From Catonia carolina (lineage: Eukaryota; Arthropoda; Insecta; Hemiptera; Achilidae), in assembly GCA_035578175.1 (NCBI GenBank), contig JAQMRL010000003.1, forward strand, positions 84,951,969 through 85,015,968: a DNA stretch of 64,000 nt, in the 5' to 3' direction. A program made the translations under genes and the position numbers. This document shows, in pieces, positions 27,601-39,600 of the stretch (position 1 is the first letter of the stretch; the number at the start of each line of letters is the position of its first letter). The notes under the pieces were generated by a model, which worked only from the letters and a program-made list of their open reading frames with translations, did not search any database and was not told where the DNA came from.

Positions 27601-30600
27601 AAAAATGCACATACATATCTAAGTAGAGAAACATGGCTTCCATATAGCATGTTTTAAATAATGCCAACATAAATCTTTTACATGATAGTGATTGCAGATA
27701 TGATTTTTTCAAACCAACCAAACACCAGTAAATAAATTACCGTACTTTGAATTATTTTTTTCTGATATTAATACCAATAGTTCATACAACTAAATGAATG
27801 TGACGAAAGTAAAAATTCAAAAACCACTACTGCATCCAAGAGTGTTTTAAAAATATCTTACGGACAAAAAATTCAAGTGGATTTCAGTTTTTAACCAGGT
27901 ACTGATAATAATTTTTTTTTGTAAATGTACATAAATTAGAGTTAATAACTTAGCAGAATCAAAGAAACTAATTGCTAATTAAATACTATGTTCATATTAT
28001 AAGGATTAAATAAGAGTTAGCAAGTATGAATGTGGGAAAGATATTGGATTGGAAAGGGTTAATCTCTTACACAGCATTAGTAGTAAACACTGCTACTGTT
28101 AAGTGAGGCAACATCAGGGACTACAAGAAAGGTACTTTGTCTGCCTATTGCTATTTTGATGAGCTCAACATCCAAGAACTCTGCATCTGGTTAATAAACA
28201 TAATATGTTGTAAACATATTGATTTTTCATTTACTTACATCTCTCTCTGAAACTTGTTTTGTGTTTTATTTAATTTATTTAAAGTCACATCAACAGTTCG
28301 GTTATGTAACAGTGGGTTTTAACTTGCGAAAATTTCCAGACAAATTTCCAGACCCTGGCTGAGACCTTTGCATTGCAGGCTAGCAAGCTACCATGGCGCT
28401 ATAGAGATGGCCATCTCTGAAACTTATCCCCCTACCAACAAAGGCATTCAAGTCATGGTAGAATATTAGCAAACACACAAAAAACCGTTTAGTGCTTAAA
28501 ACACTGCTCTGTGTGAATCCCAAATTTAATAAAAACACTTCAAAACTTTTAACGTATGGTATAAACAAAAAGAACACGCACACAAATACATAAATAGTGT
28601 TAGTATTATTAACGTGACAGACAAAATGGTGAGTGGTGGCAGGAGGAGACAGCAGTAGTAGCAGCTGAGGCACCCCGCACAATGCATACCTTACTGACCT
28701 GGAAATCGAATCTGCGCCATCCCTGTTCATTCCTGAACTTGTACATTGTTGCTAGTATGTGACACAAGGCACCTCCTGGCTTGAAATCCAGGAAGCATCT
28801 CATCTGTAAAAACAATCATACATAACAAAAAAAAATTATTAAAATTCATTATTTCAGTACAGGTATATTATATTTTAACATCTATAATCATTCTGAAACA
28901 GGAGGGTAGTAACAAACAATTTGGACTTGTAGCTGCTCTTACTTTTTTTTGCCACTCTGTACAAATAGTATCGCTGTTTTTTGCATACCAACAATGGCGT
29001 GACACAGTTATAAACTGACAAGAATAATACGGTAGTAAAATTAATACGCCATCATTCAAACTAAAAATGTGTTTCGAATTGTGATTTTTTAAGTACTGTA
29101 ACTTGACTTGTAGATAAATCTCCACCATGAAATTCATACAGCAGAACAGGGTGATTATAAATGAAACAGACAGTTTCGATAGCTTATAGAAAATTTATTT
29201 TTGAAAAGTTAAGGTAATTACTTACACGTTTATGTAGAAGAATTCTTGAAGTTTTTATTGAAAATATTTACAGACGTCCAATGTGTGCACCATTTGTAAC
29301 ACGACAGATATCAACATGGTTGTCGAATTCTTCCCACAGACGATTAAGCATATGACGGTCAACTGTGGCAAGAGCATTTGCGATACGCTGTTTTAGATCA
29401 TCGATATCTACAGGAAGTGGTGGTACAAAAACTTTGTCTTTTACATAACCCCTTGAGAAAAAGTCGCAGGGCATTAAGTCTGGACTACGAGGTGGCCACG
29501 GCGTACACAATGTTTTTCTCACTTGCACGGCCGATCCATCGTCTCGGAAGACGTTCATTAAGATAATTTTTGACCTGTAAGTGCCAGTGAGGCGTAGCTT
29601 CATCTAGTACAAAAATTATCACTATCTTCATGGAGTTGAGGCATTAACCATTCGTTTAACATGTCCAGATAAATTACTCCGGTTACTGACACTTCGTGAA
29701 AGAAGAACGGCCCGTAAATGTTTTCACGAGATAATGCGCAAAAGACGTTTACTTAAGGGGAATCACACGTATGCTGTAAAGTTATTTTTGGGTTTTCTGT
29801 GCCCCATATTTTAACATTATGTCTATTAATTTTTCTACTAATGTGAAAATTACATTCTTCACTGAAAATTAGGCAATTAAAGAATGTGTTGTCATTTTCA
29901 ACACAATGTTGCATTTCCAGACAAAAATGTTAACGTACAACTTTATCACTGGTATTTAAACTTTGTACTAACTGCAATTTTTAAGGTGTCGTTTTCAAAA
30001 GTTTCCGCAGAATTTTCCACACAGTCTGTTGCAATTCTAAACTTGCTGATCTAGTTGATTTTCCTGGACTTCGTACTTAAACACTATCAATTTGTTCTTC
30101 TGTAACAGAAGGTCTTCCAGTACTCTTCCTTTTACACAGACATCCACTGTTTTCAAAATGTTTATACCAGTCATAGATTGATTGCCTTGTTGGTGGTGGT
30201 TTGCCGTATCTTGTTCTGAAATGGTATTGCACAACCGTAACCGAGTTTGTTTTGGCTAATTCAAGAACACAATAAGCTTTCTCCACTTTAGTAGCGGCCA
30301 TTTTGCTAGACTGGTCGTTGTAACAGCAGCAAAGAACAAAATGCTAGCAACAGTTGTACCAACATAAACTTAAAAAAATTCCCTACAAATCTATATCATT
30401 TACTATATTCAAATACACCAGTTTGATGTTTAAGAAGCTGTCGGAAGTGTCTATTTCATTTATAATCACCCTGTATAATACTGTAAATAACAGATAGTTT
30501 TATAACATAAAAAACCCATCAAATACACAACAGATTACATTCAACCTGATTAAAATAGGCAATAGGTCCTTTTGAATACCATTTATCCATCTTCAGTAGT

Positions 30601-33600
30601 TAAAATAAATCATCAATATACACATACTTTGAAGGAAAGTCTGTATAATATCCTAAAGGACCTACTGCCTTTTTAATCAGGTGCGAGTCACACAGCAATT
30701 TTTTCTAAAGGCTTACCTTTGACCTATGGCAAAACCCATTAATGATTACTGTATCTACTTTTAAGAGAAATCGAACAACACTATTTTTGTTTATAAATAG
30801 GAATTTGTTTTCTTGATTTCTGAGTTTTTTGATATCTTGATTTCCGGTTTTGGGCAGCTTCTGGTCAAAACCAGAACTCCAAACCCAATTGAGACCCACT
30901 AACTTTTTTGTGTATATTACAAATCTGAAAACCGTTTGTTGCTATCTCTTGTAGTTTTCGACATCTGGGAGTGACAGACATACAGACAAAGGAAAATGAT
31001 CCATGACAATTTTAAAAATTCCCACCAATTAGATGCCCACAAAAAAGGGGAACCAAACTCGCACCATACCATTCCTGAAGATTCCTCAGTCATGATGTTC
31101 TACTATGACCTAGACTAAACTTACCCACTATGATTCTGTTTTGGGAGTCGAGAAAAATACTACTTTTGGACTCTGTAATAAGGCCTATAAAATAAGGTCT
31201 ATAAGGCCTGTAATAAGGGGAAATAAAATACCCAGGGTGGACAAAAACCAACCAGGAAATCCTACAGCGTCTGTCTTGCATCAAGCGGCTTGTAGGTCAG
31301 CGTCTGTCATCAGAGGTGCGGCTGAATATCCAGGAAAAGGGCACTCTTTTGTCCTGGGGTTGAGGAATTGGCCCCAAAGGCGGATAAACCAGCTTATTTG
31401 GTAAACGGCATAAGAATGTAGATGGCAACGGGCAACCGCTACATTAAAGATCCCATGGGATTGCCCTAGTAAAATCATGAATGGCAGGCATCAGGACAAA
31501 ATTATCCGGAGTTTCAAGTCTCCCAATCGGTTCTCCGGGGGGGACAGTTTTGATGAATGCTTCTAAAATAAAAACTCTTCGAAGTAAATTAAGAATAGGC
31601 ACCTGGAATGTGAGGAGCATGCTTGAACTTGGTAAGGCCCACAATATTGTCCAGGAAATGAACAGGTTAAATATACAAATAATGGGTATCAGTGAGTGTA
31701 GATGGAAGGATAGTGGACAGAGAGACCTACATGGTAGTACCATTTATTATTCGGGTAGCAATGAAAATTCAAATTTGAATGGTGTAGCGGTGATAATTGA
31801 TAAATCCATCAAGAATGCAGTGAAAAATTTTCTTCCTTTGTCGGACAGAGTAATGCTTCTTCAGTTCCATTTGGACATTGGCACACTGAATCTGATTCAG
31901 GTCTATGCTCCAACAGCAGACGGGGGGGAGGAACTGATAGAGAGATTCTATGAAGATGTCAACACTGTGATGAATATGTTCAAACATCAAGATGTTACTA
32001 TAGTCATGGGTGACTTTAATGCAAAGATAGGACAAGGTCAAAGTAACCAATGCATTGGTCGTTTTGGATTGGGTGAAAGGAATGAGAGAGGAGACCGTCT
32101 CCTTCAGTTCTGCCAAGAAAACAGCATGGTCATCACCAATACTCTGTTCGAGCTACCGAAAAGACGACTTTATACTTGGAAATCGCCTCAAGACTCCAAT
32201 GTGAGAATCATTCGCAATCAGATTGATTATATCATGATCAACCAGAGGTATAGAAATGCTGTAAAAAGTGCTAAAACATACCCAGGTGCTGACATTAGCT
32301 CAGATCACAATCTACTAGTGGCAGAAATGAAAGTAAGACTGAAGAGAGCAAAGCCAGTGAAAATACATACTCAGTTGGATACCAAAAAGCTCAAGAATGC
32401 TACAGTAAGAGAAAACGTTTCTTGTGAGATCAATGAAAAGCTGGAGTTCATGTGTAATCAAGTCTGTGGAGTTGATGAGCCTGAATTGATATGGAAGGAG
32501 TTCAAGACAGCGCTACTGCAACCGTGTAGGAAGTATCTCAAGTGCCAGAGAACAAATAAAGGTAAACATTGGATGACAGAGGAAATTCTAGATCTGATGG
32601 AGGAACGCCGTAAATTCAGAACTAGTAACAGGCAAACATATAAGGAAATCAATAACCAGATCCGATACAAATGTAGAAGGGCAAAGGAAGCATGGTTGAG
32701 GGAGAAATGTGAGGAAATGGAAAGGTTACAAGTCCTAAACGACTCTCATAACATGCACAAGAAAATAAGAGAATTTACTGGCAAGCAAAGTAACAGAAGC
32801 TATTTCATGACTGATGATAATGGGAGAATAATTCTTGATACAGGGGAACAGTTGAAGCTGTGGGAAGATTACATCCAGGAGCTTTTTGATGACGAAAGGA
32901 AAGTTCTTTGTTGCAATAGTAATGACAACTCTGGTCCAGACATATTGACAAGTGAGGTAGAATTTGCCATTAAAAACATTAAAAGTGGGAAAGCTGTAGG
33001 CCCAGACGAACTCCCTGGAGATATTCTCAAACTCATTGACGAAGATTATGTGAGAATACTTACTCACTTATATAATCAGATATATAAGACTGGTGTGATC
33101 CCTGCTGAATGGCTGAAGTCAATATTTATAACGCTTCCAAAGAAAGCGAATGCTAAGAAGTGTCAAGATTACCGAACCATAAGCCTCATGAGCCATACAC
33201 TGAAGACATTTCTCAAAATAATACACAGGAGAATACACAGAAAACTGGAAGAAAACCTGTCAGATACTCAATTCGGCTTCAGAAATGGCTTAGGCACACG
33301 AGAAGCTCTGTTTGCTTTCAATATTCTTTCTCAGCGTTGCCTGGATGTAAATCAGCCAATATTTGCCTGTTTTATTGACTACCATAAGGCTTTTGATAAG
33401 GTGCAACATACAAAATTATTTGATATTTTAAAAGAAGTTCAAATAGATGCACGCGATTTTCGTCTGATAAGTAATCTATATTTCCACCAAAAGGCCACAG
33501 TACGGGTGCAGTCAGAGTACAGTAAAGAGCTAAATATCAAGCGTGGGGTACGTCAGGGATGTGTGCTTTCGCCGCTCCTGTTCAATATCTATTCCGAGAG

Positions 33601-36600
33601 AGTGATAAGCAAAGCGCTAGAAGAGGAGACAGGAGGAATAAAAATAAATGGCATATCCATCAACAATCTGAGGTATGCAGATGATACTGTCCTTCTGGCA
33701 GAAAACATGGAAGATCTCCAGAGAATGCTCAGCCATGTCATTGCTGAGAGTGAATTGAGTGGTTTGAGTCTTAATACGAGAAAGACCAAGTACATGGTAA
33801 TTACCAAAGACACACCACCTCCTGTGGGGGATCTTCTGGCGGGAAGTGATGTGCTAGAGCGAGTGGATGCATACACGTACCTTGGAGCTCGAGTGTGTTG
33901 CAGTGGTGATCACTGTGCTGAAATAAAAATTAGAATTGAGAAAGCACGCGCTACTTTTATCAGAATGAAGAAGGTACTAACATCACGAGATATAAATCTC
34001 GAATTACGAATGCGTCTCCTTAAATTTTTCGTGTTCCCTGTCCTGTTGTACGGTGTGGAAGCTTGGACTCTCAATAGATTCAGTGAGAAGAAACTACAGG
34101 CTTTTGAGCTGTGGACCTACCATAGAATGTTGAGGATCTCATATACTGAGCATGTCACGAATGAAGAGGTCCTCAGTAGAATGGGAAAGCAGCTGGAACT
34201 CATGGTGGAAGTTAAGGCACGAAAATTAAGGTACCTTGGTCATGTTATGAGGGGACCAAAGTATCAAATATTGCATCTCATCATTCAAGGCAAAATATTA
34301 GGAAAAAGATCGGTGGGCAGGAGAAGGATATCCTGGCTGTGTAATTTGAGAAGGTGGTTCAGGTGTTCCTCAAACGAACTTTTTAAAGCAGCGGTCAACA
34401 AAATTCGTATCGCCATTATGATAGCCGACCTCCGTCATGGAGATGGCACGTGAAGAAGAGAAGAATAAGGCCTATAAACAAAGCTCTATAATCCAAACAA
34501 AAAATAATTTCATTATAAAATACTCATGCCACACCTATCATTGGAATCACAGAATTCTGCTGGGCTGTCAGATCTGTCACTAAACCTAATTTATTATATT
34601 AGTCAAGGTGGTTTACCCAGACTGAATTGCAACTCTGCTTGATTATTCTTGCCACCTCACTAATTCATCAATCTCATATACAAGTTCAGTTTCACAAATT
34701 TCCCTTTTGTTGATACTTTCCCTCATCAGTACTACTACAATCTCTTGTTTGTTTTTGTTCTCATAATTTTTAATTACGATCAGCAAAAAATATAAAAAAT
34801 AAATATGAAACATAACAAACCATTATAATATAATGGGACAAATTTAGATTAAATGGTTAATCTAAAAAAGTATTTAAATCTATTACAGTCAACTCCCGAT
34901 TATCCGCGGAATTGGGTGGCACGAGTGTCACGGATAATCCACAAAATGACAAAAAACAGCGTAGGCATATACACAGTAGTATACGTATAAAATCTTTATT
35001 TTTTTGTTATTTTAAGTACATAAATATGTACAATAATGAAAACACTTAAATTACAAAATATAACATTAAAATTTTAAATGTTAATTATTTTTTGTCCCTA
35101 AAAATGTTTGTTTACTGTATTTTTTTTTAAATTAGTACATACAATGTACTTAAAAAAATAAACATAAAAATATTGTTTTCTTACAAATGATGTGCAGAAG
35201 CTATGTTGTAATAGAAGTCACAACGTTTTTAAAAAGTCAGTCATTTGCTTTTGTTTTTTTGAGTTAAAACACTTTTCCTTGATTTGGGACAGAAGTTTTC
35301 TCAACATAAGTTTGTCACAAAGCAAAGCGTGTAGTTTACAAATTTAAGCATGTGCTTTACTTAACAAAGCGTGTATTTACAAATTTAAGCATGTGCTTTA
35401 CTTTACAAAGCGCGTACTTCCTTAGCTGTACAAATTTTATCATTAAAGTTATCAGATTACAAGAAATTTACTTAACATTAAGAAAAAAGAATGAAAAAAA
35501 ATTTCATCCGACGTGCGCGGATAATCAGGAGTTGACTGTATATTGATAATAAAACCACAGCTCCACAGAGCAATAACAGTAATACTGCTACAATAAGTGT
35601 GGTAACATCAGCTGCTATGTACAAGCTCGCAATTCTGTGAATTTTGGTATAGTGGACCACTCGAAATGTATAAACCCAACAATACTGTCACATTATGAAT
35701 ATATACTCAACATAAAAAAAAACATTAATTACATAAACCATTTTCACAACAGTAATTTCAACCATTCTTATTACTTTTACCTTGGAAAATACATAAACAT
35801 TGAATTTTTTAACCCCTTACCGGTTTTTGCCGGAATATTCCGGCGTACGAGAAGTGTATAAAAAGGGACACTGACGGAATATTCCGACAATAAATTTTGT
35901 CCAGTTTTAAAACGTCCGTTGTCGGACTATTCCGTTTTAACTGTTGCGTATCTCTTTGTATAGCTATTTTAGTTCTATGTTCTAACAATTATAGTGCTAG
36001 TAAATATTTTTGTAGAAGTCTATCTTTGAAATAACGTTGCTATTCTGGTACGGGTACTCAGACAGTTTTAGGTTAGTGCTAGCCAGCCGACTTGTTTACT
36101 ATTGTAAAGAGTTATGTCGACCTGCTGTCATTTTCTGTTAAATGCCGTATTATGGTTTATAATAGTGTAGAAAATTTAGTTTTTTCACTTTTTATAATCA
36201 TAATCTTCTATTTGAATAAATTTACTTTGGTATTACGTTTTTTGTAAATTATTGCTCCCTAAAGAGGCGTTGATCTGTCGTCACCAAAAGCAGCTATGAC
36301 AGGTTAGGTATCCATTTCTTATTATTGTAATAACATCTAATCTGCATGCAAAATACCACTTAATAAGTCATAACTAGGATATACACAACATTCTATGCAA
36401 TAAAAAAAACTAGAGCAACTTAGTATAGTTTTCTGAAAAAAAAGAAACCGGTAAGAGGTTAACCTATAAAATATTACTGCCGAATGATTCATAATAATGA
36501 ATAAAGTTTAAACAATAACGATATCAAACCAAATAATGCATATAACATCTTGACTGACCGGTAGCCTCGTTAATAAAGGTTTGCTGACATTTTTCCCAAA

Positions 36601-39600
36601 ATTATCTTCCTGAAACTGAATCAACTGCATAACCAGCTGTGCCAATCCTTTACTGTTTGGTGGGTCTGTCTGGACATACTGAAACAATAAAAAAATAATC
36701 TGGTGTGAAACACCCACAGGACTTTCTCTTGCCAATGCAAACAATTAACAATAAACTTAACATCAGTAATAAAACATTAGAAATAAACAAAAAACTAACC
36801 TCAAAAAACATAACCTTATTTCAATCATGAGTGAAAGATGCAAAATGAAAATCGACCTCAGTTTGCCTTACAAATACGGAAAATCACTCTTTCACGCTAA
36901 ACTAGGGTCTGTAGAGAAAAATGCTTTAAATAAAAGTTGTAGATCTTTTAATTTTCTACAAATTTGATTGTACAGTACACACTTTTGTCGTAAAATGCAT
37001 ACTAAGGCAGAAATCTTAAAAAAATCGATTTTTCACACGTTTTTGCAAGAAAAAAACAGAAAATCGCTAATTACCGGTAAACTAAGTCTTATACAAAAAA
37101 ATGTTAGAAATAAAAGTTGTATATGATTTTAAATACTCTACATTTTTTATATAAATTTTTGCGCTAAAATGCATATTAAAGCTGCAATCTTAAAAAAAAA
37201 CAATTTTTTTACATTAAAACAGCCTCACCAAGAATTTCAGCAAACATGGCGCCAACCCTATCTTGTAGAGCATAAAAAATTTAGTAAACCAGGCGATTTT
37301 TTAAAAAAAACCAAGACTAGTTTTTGAAAAAATTGCAAAAAAGTAAAAAAATTACACAAATTAACTACTACTTCCTGTTGACCGATTTTGATGAAAATGT
37401 TCGTGTCAGGTCCGGTAGTGGTATGTAACTTAAGTTTCAAGTTCATACGATGTTCTGTTCTTGAGATATTCTGTTCTCACACACACAGACACAGACCAAT
37501 CGCTAAAAACATGTTTTTTGGGTTCAGGGGGTCTGAAAACTTGTAGATGCGGTGAAAACTCGGAAAAATCGACATGAAAACAATACTTTCCTTCCTATAT
37601 ATTCATATAGACAAGAGAAAGTAATTACAATTTTCTTCAAATGTTTTTCATTTGTATTGAAGATACTTCTTAACCCTTTTTAAATACTGTGCACTATACT
37701 GCATGCGAACACTGCCAAATACCTTGGTATGACAATCGCCGCTTAGCTTCGTTGAAAAGCCCACATTAAAAAGAAGAGTGAGGAACTCGGGCTAAGGTAT
37801 CAGAAATTGTACATGCTACTAGGGAGAAGTCTCTCATTATCAGTCTATAACAAACTTCTGCTCTATAAACAGACGATAAAGCTCTCTGGACGTATGGTAT
37901 CCAACTCTGGGGGTGTACCAAAGTAATATAAACTTCATTCAACATTCCCAAAACAGGGTGGTGAGAAACATCGCTGACGCACCCTGGTTCATAAAGAACA
38001 ACGACCTCCAGAGATGTACGAATGGATTTCGTCTCCAGCGAAATCCAGAGGTTCGCACAAAAGCATGAGGAAAGACTTCACCGCCATGATAACATTGAAG
38101 CAATCTAGCTGCTTGACAATGATGATCTAGTGCGAAGGCTGAAAAGAAAGAAACCTTTGAGCTTGTGCATCGTCAGTGTTTGAAAGCAGAGCATTGTTAG
38201 TCCACGATTAGAATTAGTGTTAAATTTAAGTGCACAATATAAGTGTAGTGTACATAATGTGTTAAATTAAATTCAGTACTGAGGTTATGCTGAGCATCTT
38301 TGTAGTAATACTGTCAATAGTAGTTAGAATAAAATTACTAATTAAGACTAAATCGTAATATACAAAAAAACTTCATTTTTGTTGGAGAACCTTCTTAACA
38401 CTATTGAGTAGTAACACGAAGGAATATATGCATAGACTAGCGTTTCTTCATGACACATCCTTACATCATGCTACAAAGACATTAGGTGATTTTTGAAACT
38501 AACTAAAGCTACTATAGTAGTGGCCTACCTCGTTATGTTTAGTGAAATTTGTATTTCTTGATGTGGTAGCACTGTCCACTAGCACTTTTGGCGCGTAAAT
38601 AAACACATATTTTACAGGTTATGAGAACTACGTTAGGTTATGGTTGTGAACAATAGGTTTTAAAAAGTATTTACAAATTTTACAGGTTATGTGAACATTG
38701 GTTACCTGCATTCAACGGTTAACCATCAGCGAAATTATGTAGATCCACTAACAGGAGCCAATACACAAGCAATTGAGAGATCATGGTTGGATGCAAAAAT
38801 AAACATTCTTAAACAAAAAAAAGGTGTTCTGAAATAATTATTTCATTCGCATCTTGACTGTATATCATGGAAAATTATGAGAAATGTAGAACCTGATTTG
38901 TTTGTTGCTTTTCTCAATGACATTCACAGTGTGTACCATGTGCAGACTGACTAAAAATAACTGGGTGAATTCTTATCATATTATTAGTTGTAGTATTATT
39001 TGCTATTGTAAAATTATTGTATGTAATTAGTCCTTTTTTCTTAATATCACATAACCTGTAAAATATGTGGATATTTACGCACCAAAAAGTGTTATAGGGC
39101 AATGCTACCACATCAAGAAAGACAAACTTCACTAAACATAACGCAGTAGGCCACATACTAAAGTAGCACCAAAAATTTAACAACTTTTGAATTTAGTATT
39201 TTTAATGCGTTTGTAACAAAAAAGTTAAAATTGTATCAAATTTTAATTTGTTTCAATTTAGTTAACTGTAAATATTTATTAGCAAGTTTAACAGATTAAA
39301 CAGATACTCACATATTTTGTTATCATTTATGTAGACAATTAAGAAATAAACTTTAACAGAAAGAAGATATAACTGCCACAAATTTTTATGCTTATTAGCA
39401 CCACATTGCTTCTTGTTAGGATAGATTGTTTCAAAATGAAATATTCTTCAGTTGGTTGTTTTAAAATTTTGATTAGTCTAGATTCAATACATCAGAGTAC
39501 AATCTGTCAATGTTTTGTAAGCGTAGGTTCGCGCAGAACTGAGAAGTGAGTGGGGAGAATACTGCGGCTGTAGAAGGGATGACATACGTTCGATGCATGC

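Noticed and set aside
28695..28699. Alternative exon 3 donor GTAAGG, 4 nt downstream of GTCAGT
   Set aside because: It would shift the frame into exon 4, whereas GTCAGT gives a junction of the length and sequence expected for SMARCC.
35322..35420. CRISPR-like or satellite array
   Set aside because: Only about 2.4 units of a 41-bp tandem repeat without spacers, in a eukaryotic MITE.
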